Source: Panulirus ornatus
Lineage: Eukaryota; Arthropoda; Malacostraca; Decapoda; Palinuridae
Assembly (NCBI RefSeq): GCF_036320965.1
Contig: NC_092230.1
Span: 48,302,094 to 48,366,093 of the forward strand
DNA length: 64,000 nt
Reading direction: 5' to 3'
Shown here piece after piece: positions 43,942-55,049 of this stretch. The position numbers and the translations under genes are program-made. A model generated the notes under the pieces. The model was not told the origin of the DNA, did not search any database, and worked only from the letters and a program-made list of their open reading frames with translations. The first letter of the stretch is position 1. Every line of letters starts with the position of its first letter.

Positions 43942-45779
43942 GTTGGCGGGGTGGTTGTGGGGGTTGTGGGGGCTGCCTAAAGACGGGAGGGGTCACGGGG
44001 GGGCGGCCTGGGTCACAGCCGAACACCTCCGCCCCTCACCTCGCACGCCCACCGCCCAACACTCAAGGCTCATCGGTCGAGTTGTGACCCGAGTTAACCT
44101 GATCTGCTCCACCCACAGTGACTCCTCACTCACGGGTCACACACAGGTCACACTCACTCCCAAGCTGGACAGCTGCCCACCATGGCCTCGACCTTCACTC
44201 AACACTGACAAAAAAAAACCTGTTTGTGGGCCTCAGCCTAACTCCATCTTGCCTGGCCCGGGAGCCACCTCACTGCACACACCAGTTATCCCTACACTTC
44301 ACTATTTTCTCTGTCTCGTTCCTTGACTAACCAGCCGTTATGGTAGTTGTGTTATGCGTCAGGTGTTGGGCATGGTCTACCTGCACTGCTGGGTGACGCA
44401 CTGCTGGGTGACGCACTGCTAGGTGACGCACTGCTGGGTGACGCACCAGTGTCGCTGGCCATGCCTGATGCAGGCGGGAGTCACATCCTCAGCCGCGGTG
44501 GGCGCGACACTGGGCCACACTCCAGATACTGTCCCTCGCCCTCAGCGCCGGCACTAGGATCCTCTCAGCCTCCAGTCCTCCCTCCTCATCCTCGGCCACC
44601 TCAACCTCCACTTCCGAGGGCCTCTCACTCAGCCTGACACTCGCTCATTCACGGCGGCTCTCTTAAGTCAGGCGTTGCTGGCCCTCCTGCCGTGTAGTGT
44701 TGGCTGGGCTCGTGTGACACACCTGCCTCTCAGGTAACAAGTGTGTGGTCCTCGGAATACAGAGGTAGTAGTGGGTACACTGGCCTGGAGTGTGGTACAT
44801 GGGCGGTGGAGCCAGGTACACTGGGCCAGGGTACGCTGGACGTAACCTCACGTCAGCTGGAGGTTGGGGCACCCGGCCGGGGCTGCCGTCATGTCCTGCC
44901 GCACACGTTCAAGATTTCGACTCATGCTCGACTAGTGAGCGAGGGAGGGCAGCCAGGTGTTCACGCTGGTGTTCACACGACCCCCGCCCAGTGTCTAACT
45001 GTGCACTGAACTGTGGGAGGTGCACGTGAGTGGTGGTGGTGGTGGGAGGAGGAGGAGGAGAGTGGCCAGCCTAGCCACCATGTGCTGGATGTGGCGAGAA
45101 GCAGGTCAGTGTGGCAGTAGGTGTGGGGCAGACGACGCGGACCCCTACATACTGGGTCCTGCTGCCCCACGGCACTGGGCGGTGTGTTGCACAGGTGTGG
45201 GGGGGAGCCTGGCTACATGGCCCTCTCATACACCACACCGCCCACACTTGCTACAACTGCCTGTGGTGGTGGGCCTGTCTCCTGCCCGCCAGTCAACACT
45301 GTCCAAGGGCGGTGTTGCCCCTTCGCTCCCTCACACTTATTATCTCTTGGCAGGCTGCCCTTGTGCAGTACGCCCGCGTCAGCGTGTGCTCATGAAGATA
45401 CTAGTGTAGGTGTGGGCGGGGAAGTGGGCGGCTCCTCGCTTCACAACGTACAAACTCCTCCCACAAAGGCCACGCCACAACTGAGGCAGCTTCCTCACAC
45501 ACACCAACAGGCGGCAACACGTACGCACGAACGCACGCGCCAACACACACTTTCAGCGTGAGCGAGAGGCGGCCTAAGACCCTGAGAGGCACACAGTGCA
45601 CCCCCACACACACAAACTGCCGCTGGAGACGACAAAACCATCGCTCCCGAACAATGAACACCACATAACTAAACCTAAGTCTGTGCCACGACGACGGCTT
45701 CGCAAAGTTGTTGCGATCGATGGCGCGAGTCCAGCAACATCACTGGCGCGATGCTGGCACTGCTGCCTGTTATCTGGCG
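43942..45779 (-). promoter_or_regulatory. CpG-rich, repeat-poor promoter-like region
   Basis: About 1.8 kb, GC-rich, with frequent CpG and GC-box-like CCGCCC/GGGCGG elements (near 44005, 44035, 44050, 45415). It sits upstream of the minus-strand exon. It contains four tandem copies of TGACGCA at 44394-44445. Long frames occur on both strands here because of composition, and none shows a domain. A transcription start was not located. A bidirectional promoter or an upstream non-coding exon is possible. Confidence 0.4.
44386..44445. repeat. 15-bp repeat, 4 copies, each with TGACGCA
   Basis: Four tandem copies of CTGCTGGGTGACGCA, with one G-to-A change in the third. TGACGCA resembles CRE/AP-1 type sites, so this could be a small regulatory array in the promoter-like region. 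Confidence 0.9.
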
Positions 45780-46515
45780 TGATGCTGCAGCTGGTACACA
45801 TTATGCTGCTACTGCTGCTGGTTATGCTGTCGCTTGTGCCTTTTAAGCTGCCACAGGCGCCTGGTATGCCTCCGCCAGTGTCTGATACCCTGTACTGGTG
45901 ATGTCTTATTGTTTCTCGTACCTAATATGCTGTTACTTGTACCTGATATGCTGCTGACGGTGCCTGATATGCTGTTACACATGGCTAAAATGCTGTTATT
46001 GATTTTTGATATTCTCTGTCTGCTTTTAGTTATGCTGCTACCGTTGCCTAGTATACTGCTATGCGCGCCTGGTATACTGTTACTTGTATCGTATCCAACG
46101 ACTTGTCCCTGGTGGTACATATTACTGGAAACGTGATGTTACGTGTGTGTGATGGGCAAGTACCTCTGCTTGCTATGTTTTGATAACTGCTTGTTATGCT
46201 GCTATTGATATCTGGTATGCTGTCTGTTATGCTGCTACTGATCCCTGTTTAGTTGCTGCTGGTGCTTATCATGCTGCCACTGGTTCCCATTATGCTGCAC
46301 CTGGTTCCTGTTATGCTGCTACTGGTTCCTGTTTTGTTGCTGCTGGTGCTTGTTATGCTGCTGCTGATGCCTGTTATGCTGACATCATTGCTTGTAATGC
46401 TATCAATGATTCCTGTTACCTACCGATGACACTGTTTGTAGCTGCACTGACACTGTGTCTGTTATGCTGCTGGCGGTGGCTCGTATGCTGCTACTGGTGG
46501 CCGATATGTGTCTGT
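45780..46515. repeat. degenerate left flank of the 21-bp array
   Basis: GATGCTG/TATGCTGCTAC-type units of about 20-40 bp, heavily diverged, that grade into the regular array on the right. Confidence 0.8.
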
Positions 46516-47556
46516 TGTTAACTGGTATGCTGGTGGTGGTGCCTGGTATGCTGATGGTGGTGCCTGGTATGCTGGTGGTGTTGCCTGGTATGCTGATGGT
46601 GGTGCCTGGTATGCTGGTGGTGGTACCTGGTATGCTGGTGGTGGTGCCTGGTATGCTGGTGGTGGTGCCTGGTATGCTGATGGTGGTGCCTGGTATGCTG
46701 GTGGTGGTGCCTGGTATGCTGGTGGTGGTGCCTTGTATGCTGGTGGTGGTACCTGGTATGCTGGTGGTGGTGCCTGGTATGCTGGTGGTGGTGCCTGGTA
46801 TGCTGATGGTGGTGCTTGGTATGCTGGTGGTGGTGCCTGGTATGCTGGTGGTGGTGCCTGGTATGCTGGTGGTGGTGCCTGGTATGCTGATGGTGGTGTT
46901 TGGTATGCTGATGGTGGTGCCTGGTATGCTGGTGGTGGTGCCTGGTATGCTGGTGGTGGTGCCTGGTATGCGGTGGTGGTGCCTGGTATGCTGATGGTGG
47001 TGCCTGGTATGCTGATGATGGTGCCTGGTATGCTGATGGTGGTGCCTGGTATGCTGATGATGGTGCCTGGTATGCTGATGGTGGTGCCTGGTATGCTGAT
47101 GGTGGTGCCTGGTATGCTGATGGTGGTGCCTGGTATGCTGATGGTGGTGCCTGGTATGCTGGTGGTGGTGCCTGGTATGCTGGTGGTGGTGCCTGGTATG
47201 CTGGTGGTGGTGCCTGGTATGCTGATGGTGGTGCCTGGTATGCTGGTGGTGGTGCCTGGTATGCTGATGGTGGTGCCTGGTATGCTGGTGGTGGTGCCTG
47301 GTATGCTGATGGTGGTGCCTGGTATGCTGATGGTGGTGCCTGGTATGCTGGTGGTGGTGCCTGGTATGCTGATGGTGATGCCTGGTATGCTGATGGTGGT
47401 GCCTGGTATGCTGGTGGTGGTGCCTGGTATGCTGATGGTGGTGCCTGGTATGCTGGTGGTGGTGCCTGGTATGCTGATGGTGGTGCCTGGTATGCTGATG
47501 GTGGTGCCTGGTATGCTGATGGTGGTGCCTGGTATGCTGGTGGTGGGGGTGCTGGC
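46516..47556. repeat. 21-bp minisatellite, about 50 copies
   Basis: Units of 21 bp (GTGCCTGGTATGCTGATGGT plus G), with GATGGTG or GGTGGTG as the main variant. A 2-bp loss near 46970 shifts the frame. Frames of 360-388 codons on both strands are repeat artefacts. Confidence 0.98.
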
Positions 47557-47744
47557 TGCCATACTTCACCTAGTGTCTGTTATCATTTGATGAAGGACAG
47601 TAGTTTACATCTTAACATATTAACTTCATAACTGTGCTGAAGTTGGGTCATTAAATATGCTAACCTTAAGATGTTTCAAGCTGCTATGATTTCCCAACGG
47701 CTCAACTGGAGGGTAAAGTAGAGTCCGTCTCTCTTAAGTCTGAA

Positions 47745-48240
47745 GTGACCCCCGTCTCTGTAAGTCTGTGGTAACAACCGTCTCTCTACGTCTGTGGCAA
47801 CAACCGTCTCTCTACGTCTGTGATAACCATCTCTCTACGTCTGTGATAACCATCTCTCTACGTCTGTGGTAACAACCGTCTCTCTACGTCTGTGGTAACA
47901 ACCGTCTCTCTACGTCTGTGGTAACAACCGTCTCTTAGTCTGTGTAACAACCGTCTCTCGTACGTCTGTGGTAACAACCGTCTCTCTACGTCTGTGGTAA
48001 CAACCGTCTCTCTACGTCTGTGGTAACAACCGTCTCTGTAAGTCTGTGGTAACAACCGTCTCTCTACGTCTGTGGTAACAACCGTCTCTGTAAGTCTGTG
48101 GTAACAACCGTCTCTCTACGTCTGTGGTAACAACCGTCTCTGTAAGTCTGTGGTAACAACCGTCTCTCTACGTCTGTGATAACCATCTCTCTACGTCTGT
48201 GGTAACAACCGTCTCTCTACGTCTGTGGTAACAACCATCT
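47745..48240. repeat. 26-bp minisatellite, about 19 copies
   Basis: Units CTCTCTACGTCTGTGGTAAC plus AACCGT, with shorter 21-bp forms (GATAACCATCT) at both ends. Confidence 0.96.
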
Positions 48241-48684
48241 CATCCGTCATGGTGGTGGCAGGAGGTGGGTGAGGTGTGTTCCTCTGTGCTTCATGACGTG
48301 ACGCAGTGGCTGACCAGACCTGACCCCGTCACAGAGCCACGTCACGTGATGGTAGGGTCACCAGTCGTGACCTGAGCCACGTCACCTCCCAGGAGCCATA
48401 CTTTCCTCCCTGCGTGACACACGTCCTCAAGTCTGTGTGTGTGTGTGGGTCCACCATCGTACGCTCCACTACACCTTCTCCAGCAGCTCTCTTATTTCCA
48501 TTCTAATTTCGAATCACATTTACTTATACTTTATATTGATCAACTTGTTGACTTACTTTTTTTTTTTCTTAAGTGAGACCAAACTGGTGTGGCATACAGC
48601 AGGTAAGGTCGGGTATAACGTGTTCTCATGATACCTCGATGGTTCTTAATGCAACAGTCACTCCTCACTGTCTCCCGGTCAGCC
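48241..48684. other. unique island with ACGTCAC motifs
   Basis: Unique sequence. CATGACGTGACGC, CCACGTCACGTGATGG and CCACGTCACCTC cluster at 48290-48390. No exon identified. Confidence 0.5.
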
Positions 48685-49872
48685 CAGGTACTGCCTCTCC
48701 CGGTACCTCACACCAACCTCCTCCTGGGGTCAGCCCGGTACTGCCTCTCCCGGTACCTCACACCAACCTCCTCCTGGGGTCAGCCCGGTACTGCCTCTCC
48801 CGGTACCTCACACCAACCTACTCCTGGGGTCAGCCCGGTACTGCCTCTCCCGGTACCTCACACCGACCTACTCCTGGGGTCTGCCCGGTACTGCTTCTCC
48901 CGGTACCTCACACCAACCTACTCCTGTGGTCAGCCCGGTACTGCCTCTCCCGGTACCTCACACCGACCTACTCCTGGGGTCTGCCCGGTACTGCCTCTCC
49001 CGGTACCTCACACCAACCTACTCCTGTGGTCAGCCCCGGTACTGCCTCTCCCGGTACCTCACACCAACCTACTCCTGTGGTCAGCCCGGTACTGCCTCTC
49101 CCGGTACCTCACACCGACCTACTCCTGGGGTCTGCCCGGTACTGCCTCTCCCGGTACCTCACACAAACCTACTCCTGTGGTCAGCCCCGGTACTGCCTCT
49201 CCCGGTACCTCACACCAACCTACTCCTGTGGTCAGCCCCGGTACTGCCTCTCCCGGTACCTCACACCAACCTACTCCTGGGGTCTGCCCGGTACTGCCTC
49301 TCCCGGTACCTCACACCGACCTACTCCTGGGGTCAGCCCGGTACTGCCTCTTCCGGTACCTCACACCGACCTACTCCTGGGGTCTGCCCGGTACTGCCTC
49401 TCCCGGTACCTCACACCAACCTACTCCTGTGGTCAGCCCGGTACTGCCTCTCCCGGTACCTCACACCAACCTACTCCTAGGGTCTGCCCGGTACTGCCTC
49501 TCCCGGTACCTCACACCGACCTACTCCTAGGGTCTGCCCGGTACTGCCTCTCCCGGTACCTCACACCGACCTACTCCTGTGGTCAGCCCCGGTACTGCCT
49601 CTCCCGGTACCTCACACCAACCTACTCCTGGGGTCTGCCCGGTACTGCCTCTCCCGGTACCTCGCACCGACCTACTCCTAGGGTCTGCCCGGTTCTGCCT
49701 CTCCCGGTACCTCACACCGACCTACTCCTGGGGTCTGCCCGGTACTGCTTCTCCCGGTACCTCACACCAACCTACTCCTGTGGTCAGCCCCGGTACTGCC
49801 TCTCCCGGTACCTCACACCAACCTACTCCTGGGGTCTCCCCGGTACTGCTTCTCCCGGTACCTCACACGAAC
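48685..49872. repeat. 50/51-bp minisatellite, about 24 copies
   Basis: Units contain CCCGGTACTGCCTCTCCCGG, TACCTCACACCAACCTACTC and CTGGGGT. There are GTCAGCC/GTCTGCC and CAACC/CGACC variants, and extra-C units of 51 bp. Variant combinations recur in blocks. Three overlapping plus frames are open through it. Confidence 0.97.
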
Positions 49873-49914
49873 CAACTCATGAAACCTGATATAGAGTAGC
49901 CTGACCACCTCCCT

Positions 49915-51553
49915 CATGCACCTGCCTCATGCACCTGCCTCATGCACCTGCCTCATGCACCTCCCTCATGTACCTTCCTCATGCACCTGCCTCATGCACC
50001 TGCCTCATGCACCTGCCTCATGCACCTCCCTCATGCACCTCCCTCATGCACCTCCCTCATGTACCTCCCTCATGTACCTTCCTCATGTACCTCCCTCATG
50101 CACCTCCCTCATGCACCTGCCTCATCCACCTCCCTCATGTACCTCCCTCATGCACCTCCCTCATGCACCTCCCTCATGCACCTGCCTCATGTACCTTCCT
50201 CATGCACCTCCCTCATGCACCTGTCTCATGCACCTGCCTCATGCACCTGCCTCATGCACCTGCCTCATGTACCTCCCTCATGCACCTCCCTCATGCACCT
50301 CCCTCATGCACCTGCCTCATACACCTGCCTCATGCACCTGCCTCATGCACCTCCCTCATGCACCTCCCTCATGCACCTCACTCATGCACCTCCCTCATGC
50401 ATCTGCCTCATGCATCTGCCTCATGCACCTGCCTCATGCACCTCCCTCATGCACCTCCCTCATGCACCTCCCTCATGCACCTCCCTCATGTACCTCCCTC
50501 ATGCACCTCCCTCATGCACCTGCCTCATGCACCTCCCTCATGCACCTCCCTCATGCACCTCCCTCATGCACCTGCCTCATGTACCTCCCTCATGCACCTC
50601 CCTCATGCACCTGCCTCATGCACCTGCCTCATGCACCTCCCTCATGCACCTCCCTCATGCACCTGCCTCATCACCTCCCTCATGTACCTCCCTCATGTAC
50701 CTCCCTCATGCACCTGCCTCATGCACCTGCCTCATGCACTTGCCTCATGCACCTCCCTCATGCACCTCCCTCATGCACCTGCCTCATGTACCTGCCTCAT
50801 GCACCTCCCTCATGCACCTCCCTCATGCACCTGCCTCATGCACCTCCCTCATGCACCTGCCTCATGCACCTGCCTCATGCACCTCCCTCATGCACCTCCC
50901 TCATGCACCTGCCTCATGTACCTGCCTCATGCACCTCACTCATGCACCTCCCTCATGTACCTCCCTCATGCACCTCCCTCATGCACCTGCCTCATGCACC
51001 TGCCTCATGCACCTGCCTCATGCACCTCCCTCATGCACCTGCCTCATGCACCTCCCTCATGCACCTCCCTCATGTACCTCCCTCATGCACCTGCCTCATG
51101 CACCTGCCTCATGCACCTCCCTCGTGCACCTCCCTCATGCACCTCCCTCATGCACCTGCCTCATGCACCTCCCTCATGCACCTGCCTCATGCACCTCCCT
51201 CATGCACCTCCCTCATGCACCTCCCTCATGCACCTGCCTCATGTACCTCCCTCATGCACCTCCCTCATGCACCTCCCTCATGCACCTCCCTCATGCACCT
51301 GCCTCATGTTCCTCACTCATGCACCTGCCTCATGCACCTGCCTCATGTACCTCCCTCATGCACCTGCCTCATGCACCTGCCTCATGCACCTCCCTCATGC
51401 ACCTGCCTCATGCACCTCCCTCATGCACCTCCCTCATGCACCTCCCTCATGCACCTCCCTCATGCATCTGCCTCATGCACCTCCCTCATGCACCTGCCTC
51501 ATGCACCTCCCTCATGCACCTCCCTCATGTACCTCCCTCATGCACCTCCCTCA
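49915..51553. repeat. 13-bp minisatellite, about 126 copies
   Basis: CTCATGCACCTCC or CTCATGCACCTGC repeated for 1.6 kb, with TGTACC variants. One unit near 50670 is missing two bases. Each of the three plus frames is open for more than 550 codons, because a 13-bp unit without stops cycles through all frames. Confidence 0.98.
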
Positions 51554-51697
51554 AGTCATCCATGTTTGTGATCCTGACTTACGTCATAGCAAAATATTTA
51601 TTGTAAACATCAAGATCATTTCTCTGGTGACGTCATTCGACAGGTGTGTTTACCCATTATATTCTTGATGTGTGGTGGGGTCTCCGCTGGGCGGGGC

Positions 51698-51955
51698 CCC
51701 CACCACACGACCAGCAGACGGGGCAACACTAGTGTACGACCCTGGTCGTAACACACGACCAGCAGACGGGGCAACACTAGTGTACGACCCTGGTCGTAAC
51801 ACACGACCAGCAGACGGGGCAACATCAGTGTACGACCCTGGTCGTAACACACGACCAGCAGACGGGGCAACACTAGTGTACGACCCTGGTCGTAACACAA
51901 GACCAGCAGACGGGGCAACACTAGTGTACGACCCTGGTCGTAACACAAGACCAGT
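51698..51955. repeat. 46-bp minisatellite, 5 copies plus partial
   Basis: Units contain the palindrome CACTAGTG and the inverted repeat TACGACC-CT-GGTCGTA. One copy has ATCAGTGT. A TGACGTCA lies just upstream at 51628. Confidence 0.97.
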
Positions 51956-52014
51956 CGTCACACAGTTGGTGTGTGATGATCCGTCAGCCAAGGACTGACC
52001 GTTATGATGCCTCG

Positions 52015-52082
52015 CTCTGCCGTAGAGCAGCAGCAGAGCTGGGCTGCTCTCGCTCTGCCGTAGAGCAGAAGCAGAGCTGGGT
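52015..52082. repeat. short direct repeat, 2 copies
   Basis: CTCTGCCGTAGAGCAGCAGC and its near copy 37 bases later. Each can form a small GCTCT-AGAGC stem. Confidence 0.85.
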
Positions 52083-52127
52083 TGCTCACAGTTTACCTTC
52101 CTCCACCTTGTAGAGTCGGACGACTCC

Positions 52128-52370
52128 CCATGCTGATAGTCATGGTGTTAGTTATGGTGTTAGTCATGGTGTTAGTCATGGTGTTAGTCATGGTGTTAGT
52201 CATGCTGATAGTCATGGTGTTAGTCATGGTGTTAGTCATGGTGTTAGTCATGGTGTTAGTCACTGTGTTAGTCATGGTGTTAGTCATGGTGTTAGTCATG
52301 GTGTTAGTCATGGTGTTAGTTACGGTATTAGTTATGGTGTTAATTATTGTGTTAGTCATGGTGTTCATGA
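52128..52370. repeat. 12-bp minisatellite, about 19 copies
   Basis: GTCATGGTGTTA repeated, with CTGATA and CTGTGTTA variants. Confidence 0.97.
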
Positions 52371-52448
52371 TGGAAAGTTTTGGAATTACAATGACATCGC
52401 TTACGTGGGTCAGCAAAATACTCATGACATCCATAGATATGGCTCATG

Positions 52449-52449
52449 G

Positions 52450-52523
<74 letters not shown>
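52449..52523. repeat. (TG)n microsatellite
   Basis: About 74 bases of pure TG, followed by a G-rich stretch. Confidence 0.98.
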
Positions 52524-52525
<2 letters not shown>

Positions 52526-52611
52526 TGGGGGGGGAGTAATGGGCTTTCCCTGGAGGGGGGAGGGATGGGGGGAAGTTATGATCTGGTACAGACAACGATG
52601 AAAAGCTTCCA

Positions 52612-52965
52612 ACACAAGTAAGTGATGTAGAGCAACACAAGTAAGTGATGTAGAGCAACACATGTAAGTCATGTAGAGCAACACAAGTAAGTGATGTAGA
52701 GCAACACAAGTAAGTGATGTAGAGCAACACATGTAAGTGGTGTAGAGCAACACATGTAAGTGGTGTAGAGCAACACATGTAAGTGGTGTAGAGCAACACA
52801 AGTAAGTGATGTAGAGCAACACAAGTAAGTGATGTAGAGCAACACATGTAAGTGGTGTAGAGCAACACATGTAAGTGGTGTAGAGCAACACAAGTAAGTG
52901 ATGTAAAGCAACACAAGTAAGTGATGTAGAGCAACACAAGTAAGTGATGTAGAGCAACACATTGT
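52612..52965. repeat. 23-bp minisatellite, about 15 copies
   Basis: Units GTAAGTGATGTAGAGCAACA plus CAA or CAT, with GTAAGTGGTG variants. Every unit has GTAAGT. Confidence 0.97.
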
Positions 52966-53102
52966 GTCCTGGAGAACTTTTTAGTTTGTGACATATTTGA
53001 TGTTTGACAGCATTACCAGCATGAGCCACATTCTTATAAAAGTGAAGTTGTGTGATGTTACGTAGAAGTGAGGTTATCATGAAGGTGTTGACAGCTTCTA
53101 CA
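52966..53102. other. short unique spacer
   Basis: About 135 bases of unique sequence. Nothing recognised. Confidence 0.45.
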
Positions 53103-54640
53103 TGATATATTCATGATATTAGATAATATATTCATGATATCAGATAATATATTCATGATATTAGATAATATATTCATGATATCAGATAATATATTCATGA
53201 TATTAGATAATATATTCATGATATAAGATAATATATTCATGATATTAGATAATATATTCCTGATATAAGATAATATATTCATGATATTAGATAATATATT
53301 CATGATATTAGATAACATATTCATGATATTAGATAATATATTCATGATATAAGATAATATATTCATGATATAAGATAATATATTCATGATATTAGAGAAT
53401 ATATTCCTGATATTAGATAATATATTCATGATATTAGATAATATATTCATGATATTAGATAATATATTCCTGATATTAGATAATATATTCATGATATAAG
53501 ATAATATATTCATGATATAAGATAATATATTCATGATATTAGATATTATATTCCTGATATTAGATAATATATTCATGATATTAGATAATATATTCATGAT
53601 ATTAGATAATATATTCATGATATCAGATAATATATTCATGATATTAGATAATATATTCATGATATCAGATAATATATTCATGATATAAGATAATATATTC
53701 ATGATATTAGATAATATATTCATGATATTAGATAATATATTCATGATATTAGATAATTATTCATGATATAGATAATATATTCATGATATTAGATAATATA
53801 TTCATGATATCAGATAATATATTCATGATATCAGATAATATATTCATGATATTAGATGAAATATTCATGATATTAGATAATATATTCATGATATTAGATA
53901 ATATATTCATGATATTTAGATAATAATATTCATGATATTAGATAATATATTCATGATATAAGATAATATATTCATGATATTTGATAATATATTCATGATA
54001 TTAGATAATATATTCATGATATAAGATAATATATTCATGATATTAGATAATATATTCATGATATCAGATAATATATTCATGATATTAGATAATATATTCA
54101 TGATATTAGATAATATATTCATGATATTAGATAATATATTCATGATATTAGATAATATATTCATGATATCAGATAATATATTCATGATATCAGATAATAT
54201 ATTCATGATATCAGATAATATATTCATGATATCAGATAATATATTCATGATATCAGATAATATATTCATGATATCAGATAATATATTCATGATATCAGAT
54301 AATATATTCATGATATCAGATAATATATTCATGATATCAGATAATATATTCATGATATCAGATAATATATTCATGATATTAGATAATATATTCATGATAT
54401 TAGATAATATATTTATGATATTAGATAATATATTCATGATATTAGATAATATATTCATGATATTAGATAATATATTTATGATATTAGATAATATATTCAT
54501 GATATTAGATAATATATTCATGATATTAGATAATATATTCATGATATCAGATAATATATTCCTGATATTAGATAATATATTCATGATATCAGATAATATA
54601 TTCCTGATATTAGATAATATATTCACTATATCAGATAATA
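53103..54640. repeat. 21-bp AT-rich minisatellite, about 73 copies
   Basis: Units of 21 bp (ATATTCATGATATTAGATAA plus T), with TTAG/TCAG/TAAG variants at one spot. A run of ten consecutive TCAG units at 54165-54370 is an amplified subtype. A near-palindrome, ATATTCATGATAT, sits in each unit. Confidence 0.98.
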
Positions 54641-55049
54641 TATGTGATAACAAGGATGAAGAATGTTATATTTGCTGCAACATATCAATATCATCCTTCT
54701 CATGGCAGGGGAAAATGACCTCATAATCCACTTGCAGCATTGTAAGGTGATGAATGCAATACAATGCTTCCATTACTCGATTATTCAGAGTTAATCACAA
54801 TCACTTATGAATATATATGACAGACACTCAGGCTTCCACGTCCCGGAGATTAAAATGAACCGGATGGCTGTAAGAACATATCAATCATCATTAACTTTAT
54901 TGTTCGTTCCAATGATCACCGGTGAGGGGGGGTATATTGTCCCGTGACCCCCCCCGGCACCGCGCTCATGAGGAGGTCGGTGACACACATGGTTACCACA
55001 CATATACCTCCGGGGGTTCCCTCATAGTGCCTCCAACCAGGGTCATTCC
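54641..55049. other. unique spacer, no gene seen
   Basis: About 400 bases of unique AT-rich sequence ending in a C-run and GC-richer stretch. Nothing recognised. Confidence 0.5.

Noticed and set aside
43729..44326. Plus-strand frames of 83 and 185 codons over the CpG-rich region
   Set aside because: The 83-codon frame lies opposite the better-supported minus-strand exon. Neither frame shows a domain or clean splice sites, and open frames are expected in GC-rich DNA.
49916..51668. Cys-rich secreted peptide family (MHLPHAPASCTCL)
   Set aside because: The 13-bp unit is stop-free in all frames, so three parallel frames of over 550 codons appear. This is not how a coding gene looks.
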